From the NCBI GenBank assembly GCA_024639625.1, contig JAHEIA010000056.1, positions 1 to 10,560 on the forward strand: a stretch of DNA of 10,560 bases, read 5' to 3'. The notes under the pieces are model-generated. The model was not told where the DNA came from. It saw nothing but the letters and a program-made list of their open reading frames with translations, and did no database searches. This DNA comes from Chromatiales bacterium (lineage in GTDB: Bacteria; Pseudomonadota; Gammaproteobacteria; Chromatiales; Chromatiaceae). Both the position numbers and the translations under genes were made by a program. Numbering within the stretch: the first letter of the stretch is position 1; every line of letters starts with the position of its first letter. Below, piece after piece: positions 1-7,140 of the stretch.

Positions 1-626
1 AAATCTTTGTCGGTGTCGAGGACGCCCTCCGCCGTCACCACCGCACCCAGTTCGGCGAGGCCGTTCTGCGACCTGAAGATAAGCCGATTGGTGCCTTCTG
101 CGCCGGTCCCGTCCTGCAGGTGGACCCAGTTGAGGCCCATGATGTTCTGCGAGACCTTAACCACCTTGCCGCGCACCTTGACACGCTCGCCTTTGAGTTC
201 GGCTTTCTGCGCGAAGACTTCCTCGATGGTATAGCCGTCTTCCGCCTTCGCGACCGTTTCCACCGGCGCTGTGGTTTCGGCTGCCGCCTCGGGCTTCGCA
301 GCGGGCGACGACACGGGGCCCGCGCCGCTGAATCCGCCGACGAAAAGAATCTCGTCGAAGGTGCGATTCAGCGTTCGACTGTTGAAGTTTGCCATGCGCA
401 TCTGTTCGGTGAAGCTCACCTGGTCACCGACCGCCACCTGCGCGGCAGGCGCGGCGGCCCAGAGGGTAGCCCCATTTTCTTCGATCCGGACGTAGGTGTA
501 GCCGCCGCTATCCATGGTTTCGAGAACAGTTCCCGAATGCGCCGCTGAACCAGCAGCGGCCACGCTCGCCGATGTGATCACTAGCAGGGCGGTCACCACG
601 CCCTGTATCAAATTTCTTACGCGCAT
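1..626 (-). CDS. Exported NrfJ-like protein with C-terminal OB-fold-like domain (partial, 3' end outside window)
   Basis: An open frame runs on the minus strand from an ATG at 626 to the window edge, giving 208 visible residues without a stop. A purine-rich AGGAG lies about 9 bases upstream of the ATG and supports this start. The first ~25 residues are a Sec signal peptide (MRVRN, then a hydrophobic stretch ending ASVAAAG). Residues ~30-90 resemble the small periplasmic NrfJ-type family: a 'GTVLETMDSGGYTYV' start, a 'VGDQVSF' turn and a 'MANFNSRTLNRTFDEI' segment. After an Ala/Pro/Glu-rich linker, residues ~140-208 look like an OB-fold of the tRNA-anti/SN-like kind, with 'VKVRGKVVKVSQNIMG' and 'WVHLQDGTG'. 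In my recollection of the family this fold occurs in periplasmic proteins of unknown function. The gene is divergent from the PDZ gene. Function is not known; the NrfJ resemblance alone does not show a role in nitrite reduction. Confidence 0.8.
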   Translation of the reverse strand, partial: MRVRNLIQGVVTALLVITSASVAAAGSAAHSGTVLETMDSGGYTYVRIEENGATLWAAAPAAQVAVGDQVSFTEQMRMANFNSRTLNRTFDEILFVGGFSGAGPVSSPAAKPEAAAETTAPVETVAKAEDGYTIEEVFAQKAELKGERVKVRGKVVKVSQNIMGLNWVHLQDGTGAEGTNRLIFRSQNGLAELGAVVTAEGVLDTDKD

Positions 627-925
627 GGGTCTGAGCTCCTGGATTCTATCTGGGGATATATGGGCATCGAGGCACCATCTGATTTGCCCGAACACCGTTG
701 GTCGCGCCGCCGAGCGCAGGCTGCAGACCTGGATGATATCAGGCCGACAGGACAAGCGCTTGGCTGCTCATTATGGCCCCGTAGGCCCCTAAATACACGG
801 GAAACCTGCCCGATGTCGCTGGACGCGGCGCGGACGGAACCGCTGCTGTTCAGGGTGGTCGAAGGAAGAAATTGTAGGCCAAAGTGCCAAACTTACGCGA
901 TACGGCGCCAGGGGAGAAAGAAACC

Positions 926-1861
926 ATGATCCGCCGCGAACACTTTTACTACACCCTGGCCGTCGCCATTGGTTTCGCTCTAGGCGTAATCGCCCTGGGC
1001 AGTCTGGACCATCGATCCGCCCCTGCGGACGCCGCCGGAGTGAACCTGCCGGCCCAGCTGCCGATGGCGAAAGCGGAAACCCAGGCCCCGATCCTGGGCA
1101 AAGCCGTGCTCGCGGCTGCGGACGGACAGCCACAGCAGCGTCCACCGCTCGAAGCCGAGCCGGCAGGCGCTCGACCGCAGACCGAATTGAAGCAGCAGAT
1201 CGGCGCGCTGCTGGCCAACTGGGGGGAGATGGAGCAACAACTGGAGCGTTTGCGCCAAAGGGTGCGAGCGTTGGAACAAGAGACCGCGCGAGCACAGGCC
1301 GAAACCGCGCCGAAAACCAGCGGCGAAACAGCGAATCCTGTTCCCGCGGACACCCCGGAGCAGCGTCGCGCTGCGCTGGTGGAGGCTGGCATCCCGTTGT
1401 TGGAGGCGGAAGAGATCGTCTGGCGTCAGGCCGAAATCGACATGAATCGACTGGAACTCCAGGATAGAGCCATTCGCGAAGGATGGTTCCGTTCCGATCG
1501 CTATTTCGCCGAACTGCGACAACTCAATAAGGATCGTCTGGATCTGCGGGCAGAGATCGGCGACGAGGCCTACGACCGGTATCTGTTTGGCACCGGCCAA
1601 GCCAATCGGGTGCAGGTCAGCTCCGTGATCCCGGGATCACCCGCGGAACAGATCGGACTGCTGCCGGGTGACGTGATCGAGAGCTATGGAGGGGAACGCC
1701 TGTTCAGTTTTTCCGACCTGCGTAACGCCACCACACAAGGCGAACGGGACGAACAGGTCGCGATCCAGATTCGACGTGGCGGCGGACTGGTCGAAACCTG
1801 GATACCGCGAGGTCCGATGGGCGTGCGCCTCGACACGAGTCTGAACTCACCGGATAGCTGA
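926..1861 (+). CDS. Membrane-anchored coiled-coil protein with C-terminal PDZ domain
   Basis: This encodes 311 residues from an ATG at 926 preceded by GGGGAGAAAG. An in-frame ATG at 884 lacks such a site and would put extra residues before the membrane segment. Residues ~8-25 are a single hydrophobic helix, so most of the protein should be periplasmic. A low-complexity linker follows, then a coiled coil at ~87-128 (for example 'MEQQLERLRQRVRALEQET'). A charged helical region covers ~140-225 and includes 'AEEIVWRQAEIDMNRLELQ'. A PDZ domain at ~229-305 shows 'PGSPAEQIGLLPGDVIESYG' (residues 236-255). No protease catalytic domain is present, so this is not a DegP/DegS, RseP or Ctp enzyme. The topology recalls GspC, but no other secretion genes are nearby. 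A scaffold or peptide-binding role is an inference. Confidence 0.85.
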   Translation: MIRREHFYYTLAVAIGFALGVIALGSLDHRSAPADAAGVNLPAQLPMAKAETQAPILGKAVLAAADGQPQQRPPLEAEPAGARPQTELKQQIGALLANWGEMEQQLERLRQRVRALEQETARAQAETAPKTSGETANPVPADTPEQRRAALVEAGIPLLEAEEIVWRQAEIDMNRLELQDRAIREGWFRSDRYFAELRQLNKDRLDLRAEIGDEAYDRYLFGTGQANRVQVSSVIPGSPAEQIGLLPGDVIESYGGERLFSFSDLRNATTQGERDEQVAIQIRRGGGLVETWIPRGPMGVRLDTSLNSPDS

Positions 1862-1888
1862 TTGCGGGGGCGGCCCCAGGCACCGGCG

Positions 1889-1905
1889 TGACAGGAGGCC
1901 TGTCG
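1889..1905. other. Short hairpin between the PDZ gene and yceH
   Basis: GACAGG and CCTGTC form a perfect 6-bp stem around a 3-base AGG loop, 28 bases after the PDZ stop codon. A smaller GGGG/CCCC hairpin lies just before it. No run of Ts follows, so it is not a standard intrinsic terminator. It may stabilise a 3' end, or it may be chance in GC-rich DNA. Confidence 0.2.
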
Positions 1906-2085
1906 GCGACAACACCCATGGTTAGCGGCAGCGACCGATCGTCCGGCTTCTCTGCTCGCGGCTGCCCCGGGAAGAGCGCCGAGACATACACGAATCGCCG
2001 CGAGCGCGTCCTTGGACTGACGGCAGAGCGGGCGAAATCGGCTACTATGGCCAGCATCCGCTGCCGCGCTGCTGAAGGAGCCCAG

Positions 2086-2766
2086 ATGAGCGAAACCGAT
2101 TCTCCGCAGGATACGATCTTCACGCCGACAGAGGCCCGAATACTGGCTTGCTTGATGGAAAAACACCTGACCACGCCGGACAACTACCCACTGACGATCA
2201 ACAGCCTCACTCTCGCCTGCAACCAGAAGAGCAATCGCGAGCCGATAATGAACCTTAGCCAAGGACAGGTGGGTCACACGGTCAACGAGCTCGCCGAACG
2301 GGACTTGGTTCACATCGACTACGGCGAGCGCGCACAGCGCATTCACCATAAGATGCCCGGCGCTTTCGGCTTGACCCGGAAGCAACAGGCGCTGCTCGCC
2401 GTGCTGATGGTGCGCACGACGCCGCGGACCCTGAACGAACTGCGCAGCCGCAGCGAGCGTATGGCGGAGTTCGAGGACGTCCAGGAGGTCCTGCTCACGC
2501 TGGAAGAACTGATGCAGCGTGAGCCGCCTCTGGTGATCTGTTTGCCCAAGGGGCAAGGACGTCGCGAGGATCGCTACGCCCACCTGTTTTGCGGCCCGGT
2601 CGATGTCGAGGTCATCAGCAAGAATCAGCCGCCGCCCGCAAGCGCGCCCTCCGAGGATCGCCTACGCGGCCTCGAGGAGCGAGTCGCCAATCTGGAGCAG
2701 CGGCTGTCTGCGCTGATGCAGGAGATCGAGTCGCGCAACGGCGGAACGCGTAACCTGACCCGATGA
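2086..2766 (+). CDS. yceH: YceH family (DUF480) protein
   Basis: This encodes 226 residues starting at the ATG at 2086, with AAGGAG ending 5 bases upstream. The frame is open back to 1888, but the upstream part has no family similarity. Family hallmarks are clear near the N-terminus: 'EARILACLMEKHLTTPDNYP' (residues 16-35), then 'LTLACNQKSNREP' (41-53), matching the duplicated winged-helix fold of YceH. A later 'RREDRYAHLFCGPV' segment is also typical. The C-terminal ~25 residues ('LEERVANLEQRLSALMQEIE') are predicted coiled coil. Length is close to the ~215 residues usual for the family. The molecular function of YceH is not established; the winged-helix fold suggests DNA or protein binding. 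A TACTAT box at 2043-2048 could be a -10 element, but no -35 element sits at a suitable spacing. Confidence 0.93.
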   Translation: MSETDSPQDTIFTPTEARILACLMEKHLTTPDNYPLTINSLTLACNQKSNREPIMNLSQGQVGHTVNELAERDLVHIDYGERAQRIHHKMPGAFGLTRKQQALLAVLMVRTTPRTLNELRSRSERMAEFEDVQEVLLTLEELMQREPPLVICLPKGQGRREDRYAHLFCGPVDVEVISKNQPPPASAPSEDRLRGLEERVANLEQRLSALMQEIESRNGGTRNLTR

Positions 2767-2938
2767 CAGGGTCTTAGGGACCAGTACCCGCCAACCGATC
2801 GTCGTCGCGGGTGCGCGTTAACAGTCCGCGCGCAGCAGTGATGGCAAGACGGGAGGCAAAGCACGGCGAACCTGCTCCGCGGGTGGCTTCGCGGACGTGG
2901 TAGAGTAGCCGCCTGTTACGCAATCTAGGATCCGATCC

Positions 2939-3514
2939 ATGGGTGAACTAATCGCCGGTTTGGTTGTGTTTTTCGCAGTGCACTCGATCTCCATCGTCAA
3001 CGCGTCCTGGAGGGATCGTATGGCGGCGCGTTGGGGGGAAAGGACCTGGCTGGGCCTTTATTCCCTGGCCGCGCTCGCCGGTTTCGTGCTCATCGTATGG
3101 GGATACGGCCTCGCGCGGCAGGAGCCCGTCGTGCTCTATGTCCCCCCGGAATGGCTGCGCCACGTCACTCTATTGCTACTGGTGTTTGTGTTCCCGCTGC
3201 TGCTCGCAGCTTATTTGCCCGGGCGCATTCAGGCCACTACCAAGCACCCCATGCTCGTCGCCACCAAGCTCTGGGCCGTCGCCCACCTGCTGGCGAACGG
3301 CACCCTCGCCGACCTGCTTCTGTTCGGTTCGTTCCTCGTATGGGCGGTAGCCGACCGCATATCGCTGCAGCGCCGCCCGCAGCGCCCGGCGCCGGGCGCT
3401 CCACCGGCCAAGGGGAACGACCTGATCGCCATCGTAGGCGGACTCGCCCTCTATGTTGTCTTCGTGCTGTGGGGTCATGCCTGGCTGTTCGGCGTCTCGC
3501 CCACGGGGCACTGA
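2939..3514 (+). CDS. nnrU: NnrU family integral membrane protein
   Basis: This encodes 191 residues from the ATG at 2939, with AGGA (2927-2930) 8 bases upstream. The protein is strongly hydrophobic with about five or six membrane helices, at roughly residues 3-20, 38-56, 75-95, 110-137 and 162-182. The family signature is 'TKHPMLVATKLWAVAHLLAN', with KLWAVAHLLANG at 110-121. NnrU was named for genes near nitrite and nitric oxide reductases in denitrifiers, but relatives occur in many proteobacteria without that context, and some resemble isoprenoid/NnrU-domain methyltransferase-like membrane proteins. No nir, nor or nnrS gene is in the window, so a denitrification role cannot be claimed here. 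A possible extended -10 (TGGTAGAGT, 2898-2906) lies upstream without a good -35. Confidence 0.9.
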   Translation: MGELIAGLVVFFAVHSISIVNASWRDRMAARWGERTWLGLYSLAALAGFVLIVWGYGLARQEPVVLYVPPEWLRHVTLLLLVFVFPLLLAAYLPGRIQATTKHPMLVATKLWAVAHLLANGTLADLLLFGSFLVWAVADRISLQRRPQRPAPGAPPAKGNDLIAIVGGLALYVVFVLWGHAWLFGVSPTGH

Positions 3515-3572
3515 GCAACGACCCGTGGCGGCGCGATTCGGAGCGTCCAAAGAGTTAAGCGGAAAATGGAGC

Positions 3573-3595
3573 CACGGCAGACCTTGCTGCCGGTG
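3573..3595. other. Bulged hairpin between nnrU and the cyclase gene
   Basis: CACGGCAG (3573-3580) pairs with CTGCCGGTG (3587-3595) as 8 base pairs with one bulged G around a 6-base loop. It lies 58 bases after the nnrU stop. No T-run follows, so it is at best a weak or Rho-assisted terminator. The rest of the gap (3515-3785) holds no gene that I can support. Confidence 0.25.
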
Positions 3596-3785
3596 ACGCG
3601 GTTGGCAAAATAGCTGCTCTTTGCCCCTTGGCCGGTGCGCATGGGCTATGCTGGGGAGAATGTCTTTCGCTAGTACGCAAGCAGCGCCTGGAGGCTGCCA
3701 TCCATTAGCGCAGCACAGATGAGGCCACGGCAAAAAGCACGAACCTTGGACCGGGGCCATCTTTGCATGGCGCGCGGAATCTGTG

Positions 3786-5465
3786 ATGGGTATTCGCGGT
3801 AAAATCCTCACCTTTGCCCTTCTGGGGACCCTGCTCCCGTCGCTATCCTTAGGTCTCCTGGCGTATCTCCATGACAAGCGCGTCGTGCAGGCGGAGGCTC
3901 GCGCCGCCCTCGAGAGCGTCGCCGGATTCACCAGCCGTGAGCTCGATCTGTGGCTCCGGGAGCGCATCTATGACCTGCGCTCGTTCGGCAGCTCTTTCAT
4001 CGTCTTCGAGGGACTCCAGGCGATTCCGCCGCAACCCGCTGGCGGTGGTATCGAAGAGCCGGTGGTCGAAGCCAAGGGGACTACCGCTACCCAACGCTTA
4101 GGGGTATTTCTGCAGTCGGTACAACAGAGAATGAGCTACTACGAACACGTGCTGGCGATTGCTGCCGACGGTCGCATGATCGCATCGAGCGCAGAACAGG
4201 CGGACGCCATCGAATTGCCGCCGGATTGGTCGGCGCAAGCGGTAGCTAAAGGTGTGGTGGTGGCTGCGACCTATTGGAAGAGCGCGGAGGACCGGCCAGT
4301 ACTCATGCTCGCCGTCCCCATCTTCTCCGCCCAGGGCGAACTGGTCGGTAGCCTGGCAGCCACATTGGACCCGGACTCGATCGGCCAGGTGTTACGCATG
4401 GCCGAGAATTCGGCCGCCGGCGAGGTTGCGTTGATGGATGCGCGGGGGCGCGTACTGGTCAGTTCCGATCAGGTGCAGGGCAAACTCGGATCCGTTTCGC
4501 TGGCCGCGGATGTACTCAAATCATTACGCGCAGGCAATGGGCAACTGACCACCTACCGGAACGCCCGCGGCAAACGTATGCTCGGCGCACTCTACAAACT
4601 GGAAGAGCTACCGCTGCTACTGGTCGCGCAGCGCAAAGAGGCGGACGTATTCCGCGAGCTGCGCGAGCTGCTCGACCTGTTCCTCACCTTGATCGGCGGC
4701 CTGGTTCTGTCCGTCGGCGTCATCGCCTATCTCTTCGGTCTTTCCATTGTGCGGCCACTGCGCGGGTTAATCCAAGGGGCGGAAAAGATCGCCGGCGGCG
4801 ACCTCGGAGTAGATCTCCCGGTCACCAGCGGCGACGAGGTTGGCTATCTGACCCGGGTTTTCAACCAGATGACCATCCGCTTGCGCGAGAACCGGGACCA
4901 GATCAACGCGGTCAACCGGGATCTGAAGAAGAAGAACCAGATGCTCGAGGAGATATCGGCCACCGACGCCCTCACCGGCTTACGCAACCGAAAGGATCTG
5001 TTCCATACGCTGCAATCACGTATGGCGAACTTCAAACGCTACCAAAGACCTTTTTCCGTCCTGCTGCTCGACATTGACCACTTCAAGCAGTTGAACGATG
5101 TTCACGGTCACTTGGCAGGCGACCAGGTTCTGCGCGCCGTAGCGGCGATCCTACGCCACTCCATTCGCGGCGTGGATTACGCCGCCCGTTTTGGCGGCGA
5201 GGAGTTCCTGATCCTGCTGGCTGAAACGACGCGCCCAAGGGCGATGGAAGCGGCAGAGCGCATCCGTGCGTGCGTGGCTGCGGAGGCCGTGGTGGTCGAT
5301 GGGCAACCGCTCTCGGTTACGATCAGCATCGGCGTCGCGCAGGCCGCGCAAGCCGATAGCGACCCAAACCACATCGTGCAGCGGGCGGACCGGGCCCTCT
5401 ACGATGCGAAACGCGGTGGCCGCAATCAGGTCCGTTTCGCCACCGGCGACCCGCAACCGGCATGA
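3786..5465 (+). CDS. Transmembrane diguanylate cyclase: periplasmic sensor (Cache-like), HAMP, GGDEF
   Basis: This encodes 559 residues and should make cyclic di-GMP from two GTP. The start is uncertain between GTG at 3783 and ATG at 3786; GGAA at 3776-3779 better fits the ATG. A membrane helix at ~7-27 is followed by a ~270-residue periplasmic region with dCache-like features ('SRELDLWLRERIYDLRSF' near its start, 'VLMLAVPIF' in the second half). A second helix lies at ~299-321 and HAMP at ~320-372 with Pro324. A short helical linker leads to the GGDEF domain at ~390-555. Catalytic features are complete: metal-binding 'DIDHFKQLND' (429-438), 'GHLAGDQVL', and GGEEF at 470-474. The inhibitory I-site RGVD (461-464) sits five residues before GGEEF, as expected for product feedback. 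No EAL domain is present. The ligand is unknown. Confidence 0.95.
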   Translation: MGIRGKILTFALLGTLLPSLSLGLLAYLHDKRVVQAEARAALESVAGFTSRELDLWLRERIYDLRSFGSSFIVFEGLQAIPPQPAGGGIEEPVVEAKGTTATQRLGVFLQSVQQRMSYYEHVLAIAADGRMIASSAEQADAIELPPDWSAQAVAKGVVVAATYWKSAEDRPVLMLAVPIFSAQGELVGSLAATLDPDSIGQVLRMAENSAAGEVALMDARGRVLVSSDQVQGKLGSVSLAADVLKSLRAGNGQLTTYRNARGKRMLGALYKLEELPLLLVAQRKEADVFRELRELLDLFLTLIGGLVLSVGVIAYLFGLSIVRPLRGLIQGAEKIAGGDLGVDLPVTSGDEVGYLTRVFNQMTIRLRENRDQINAVNRDLKKKNQMLEEISATDALTGLRNRKDLFHTLQSRMANFKRYQRPFSVLLLDIDHFKQLNDVHGHLAGDQVLRAVAAILRHSIRGVDYAARFGGEEFLILLAETTRPRAMEAAERIRACVAAEAVVVDGQPLSVTISIGVAQAAQADSDPNHIVQRADRALYDAKRGGRNQVRFATGDPQPA

Positions 5466-5487
5466 GTGCGGCCGCAGGCGGCCACAC
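5466..5487. terminator. Hairpin between convergent cyclase and lipoprotein genes
   Basis: GTGCGGCCGC (5466-5475) and GCGGCCACAC (5478-5487) pair over 10 positions with one mismatch and almost no loop. The hairpin starts at the base after the cyclase stop codon and lies in the 55-base gap before the end of the convergent lipoprotein gene. Its position suits a bidirectional terminator, but neither strand has a T-run next to it. Confidence 0.35.
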
Positions 5488-5520
5488 GTAGCGCAGCAAA
5501 GTACCGTGCCAGCACACCCG

Positions 5521-6303
5521 TCAGCGGGTTTGCAAAATGGATGTCGACGCCCAGCCGGTCTGCCCCGCGTCGGTTCGCACCTGGACCCAGTCTCCCCGGT
5601 AGGCGAGCCCCTGCACGAGAGCCTCCGCCTCCAGTACGGCCAGCAACCGAGCCCGCCGACCGGGCGCGCGGCGCAGGTTCCCACGGACCCGAACCCGTAG
5701 AGCAACCGGAGCGTCGAATGCGGTCTCCAGTAACGCAATCGAGGCGGGATGCTCTCGCCCGGTCGCAGTTCGAGCGGCCTCGAGAATTCGGTTGGCCTGG
5801 CTCGCCAGACCGACGGCGGAGCTGTAATCCCGCTCCCTGAACGACTCCGAACTGCGTGCGAGCAGACGCTGGGCGTGAATCACCTCGGGGTGCAACGAGG
5901 CGTCGCCGAGCACCCGTAAGCGTGTATGCAGGGCGACCTCGACTTCCGCTTGCTGCGCAACGGCATCCGCCTCGGTCGCCAAGGCGCGAAACTTGGTCTC
6001 GGCGCGGACCACCTCCTCCGTCGTATCGTCCAGCTTGCGCGCCTGCAGATTCTTTTGTTGTCGCAACCGCTCGATCACGCGGTCTTTCTCGCTCAACCGC
6101 TGGTTCAGCCGGGCGATTTCCGCCTCGAATTCCTGACAGTCGGGAGGCACGGGGGCACACGGCTGGTGGGCACAGGCAGATAGCAGCAGCACCGCGGCTC
6201 CTAACGTTGCCCGAGCAGCGCTGGTCGGCGATACAGCCCCCATGGTTCGGGTGCAAGAAACCTCGGGCTTCATAAGCTTGCCGTGCCTAAGGAATCGCCC
6301 CAT
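5521..6303 (-). CDS. Lipoprotein with coiled coil and C-terminal bacterial SH3 domain
   Basis: This encodes 260 residues from the ATG at 6303, chosen because GGGGAG lies 7 bases upstream. In-frame ATGs at 6273 and 6243 have poor ribosome-binding sites, though 6243 would give a shorter, more typical signal peptide. A hydrophobic stretch ends in the lipobox LSAC, with Cys44 as the expected lipidated residue. After a Pro/Cys-containing linker, a long coiled coil covers ~55-125 ('IARLNQRLSEKDRVIERLRQ'). A helical segment at ~140-180 ('AQRLLARSSESFRERDYSSA') resembles DUF4398/TPR-like repeats. The end (~203-257) is an SH3-like fold: 'RVRVRGNLRRAPG', then 'WVQVRTDAGQTGWASTSIL'. Such SH3 domains often bind peptidoglycan or protein partners. 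An envelope or cell-wall role is inferred; the exact function is unknown. Confidence 0.87.
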   Translation of the reverse strand: MGRFLRHGKLMKPEVSCTRTMGAVSPTSAARATLGAAVLLLSACAHQPCAPVPPDCQEFEAEIARLNQRLSEKDRVIERLRQQKNLQARKLDDTTEEVVRAETKFRALATEADAVAQQAEVEVALHTRLRVLGDASLHPEVIHAQRLLARSSESFRERDYSSAVGLASQANRILEAARTATGREHPASIALLETAFDAPVALRVRVRGNLRRAPGRRARLLAVLEAEALVQGLAYRGDWVQVRTDAGQTGWASTSILQTR

Positions 6304-6692
6304 TGGCGCGCTCCCCGGCAGTAGATTGTCCCCATCGGGTTTTCCGATTCCCAGCCAGACTCGGCCCTGGCGCCCGCTTGCCCTCTGCCTGCGCTATGCG
6401 CCAAGCAGTACCCATGTCCTTTCGCCGGCCTGTTTTGCCACGCAAGCAGCACCCTTCTCGCCGCTGCGCCCCGCCGCCTCCCGGAGCAACAACCCCATCG
6501 TACCGACATCGCTTTTGCGCGACCGCGCCCGAATCATATCAGGGAAGACCTGGACGGATCCGAGAGCCGGATACCATTCGCCTGCTCCTGCCGTCTCGCG
6601 AACCGAGCGCGGACTGCCCCGCATCCGCGGTGGCGAGCCGCCCAGGCGATGGCCGCTGCTAAGGGTTACCGGGACGATCACTCAGGGCCTCT
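6304..6692. other. Gene-poor stretch upstream of the lipoprotein gene
   Basis: No reading frame here has a ribosome-binding site, a recognisable domain or protein-like composition. Open frames on both strands are rich in Arg, Pro, Ser and Gly, as expected for unselected GC-rich DNA. The stretch contains candidate promoters for the lipoprotein on the minus strand and ends at a plus-strand terminator. It could hold an untranslated RNA on the plus strand, but I cannot define one. Confidence 0.4.
6533..6541 (-). promoter_or_regulatory. Possible extended -10 promoter for the lipoprotein gene
   Basis: The minus strand reads TGATATGAT from 6541 to 6533: the TGn extension plus a 5-of-6 match to TATAAT. 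There is no good -35 box at 16-18 bases, which extended -10 promoters can tolerate. Transcription would begin near 6526, giving a leader of about 220 bases before the lipoprotein ATG. A weaker GACAAT at 6330-6325 is an alternative closer to the gene. Confidence 0.35.
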
Positions 6693-6739
6693 AACGCCGG
6701 GAGCGAGCGGACCACTACCCTAGCGCGGCGTTTTTTTTT
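6693..6739 (+). terminator. Intrinsic terminator with a nine-T tract, no visible upstream gene
   Basis: AACGCCG (6693-6699) pairs with CGGCGTT (6726-6732), and the arm runs directly into nine Ts (6731-6739). The loop between the arms is long, about 26 bases, with no obvious inner stem, which weakens the call. It acts on the plus strand. The nearest annotated plus-strand gene upstream is the cyclase, which ends about 1.2 kb away beyond an antisense gene. It may end an unannotated plus-strand transcript or insulate the csp promoter just downstream. Confidence 0.55.
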
Positions 6740-6741
6740 AC

Positions 6742-6747
6742 TATAGT
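6742..6747 (+). promoter_or_regulatory. Predicted -10 box of the cold-shock gene
   Basis: TATAGT matches the sigma-70 -10 consensus at five of six positions and lies three bases after the T tract of the terminator. No clear -35 box is found at normal spacing, where the terminator stem sits. The AT-rich run may help melting. Transcription would start near 6754, about 150 bases before the csp ATG. Confidence 0.45.
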
Positions 6748-6753
6748 CTTTCC

Positions 6754-6903
6754 GACGTACCGCGCAGGGGTTCGATCTTGTAGTTGTTCCGGTAGTTCCT
6801 CGTCTGTGAAAACAGCCGTCCCTTCCGTTAACGCTCATTAGACCGCATGCGCACAGCAATACAATCTCGATCCATACACAACAGATATGCAGAGGAAACC
6901 GTA
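6754..6903 (+). promoter_or_regulatory. Long 5' leader of the cold-shock gene with cold-box-like element
   Basis: The predicted transcript begins at the sequence GACGTAC (6754-6760). The same seven bases are the core of the Escherichia coli cspA cold box (TGACGTACAGA), which also lies near the 5' end of a leader of about 160 bases. The leader here would be about 150 bases. It also has a CTGT-GAAA-ACAG hairpin with a GNRA tetraloop (6804-6815). These features suggest temperature-dependent folding or autoregulation as in cspA-type leaders. The start site is predicted, not known. Confidence 0.45.
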
Positions 6904-7107
6904 ATGGCTACAGGTACCGTAAAGTGGTTCAACGAGAGCAAAGGCTTTGGCTTTATCTCTCCGTCGGATGGCAGCAAGGACGTTTTCGTTCATTTCAGCG
7001 CCATCCAGGGCAGCGGCTTCAAGTCGCTGGCGGAAGGCCAACAGGTTACGTTCGAAGTCGAAAACGGCCCGAAAGGTCCCAGCGCAGTGAACGTCGTTCC
7101 TCAGTAG
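6904..7107 (+). CDS. csp: CspA-family cold-shock protein
   Basis: This encodes 67 residues, the usual length for the family, from the ATG at 6904, with AGAGGA (6891-6896) 7 bases upstream. The frame is open further upstream, but those residues have no family match. The protein is a single five-strand OB-fold that binds single-stranded RNA and DNA as an RNA chaperone. RNP1 is KGFGFIS (13-19) and RNP2 is VFVHFSAI (27-34); the opening '[16 protein letters not shown]' is diagnostic. Both nucleic-acid-binding motifs are intact. It stands alone, convergent with sucA, with its own promoter and a long leader. Which paralogue it is (cspA, cspC, cspE or cspD type) cannot be decided here, and cold inducibility is inferred only from the leader. 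Confidence 0.96.
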   Translation: MATGTVKWFNESKGFGFISPSDGSKDVFVHFSAIQGSGFKSLAEGQQVTFEVENGPKGPSAVNVVPQ

Positions 7108-7140
7108 GTTGGGCCACCGGAGGGAAGCGTCCGGGTAGCG

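Noticed and set aside
1888..2085. Upstream in-frame extension of yceH
   Set aside because: The extension has no family similarity, and AAGGAG is placed correctly for the ATG at 2086.
3752..3767. Possible sigma-54 promoter before the cyclase (GG at 3753-3754 and TTTGCA with GC at 3765-3766)
   Set aside because: The -24 half matches poorly beyond GG, and the implied start would fall at or beyond the ribosome-binding site, leaving almost no leader.
6394..6681. 95-codon minus-strand frame upstream of the lipoprotein
   Set aside because: It has no recognisable domain or ribosome-binding site and an Arg/Gly/Ser-rich composition typical of chance frames in GC-rich DNA.
6242..6694. 150-codon plus-strand frame ending at the terminator stem
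   Set aside because: Its first part overlaps the lipoprotein gene antisense, it has no ribosome-binding site, and its composition (Pro, Arg, Ser) looks unselected.
6766..6780. GGTTCGATC resembling a tRNA T-loop
   Set aside because: There is no matching acceptor stem, anticodon arm or flanking T-stem, so it is a chance match inside the csp leader.
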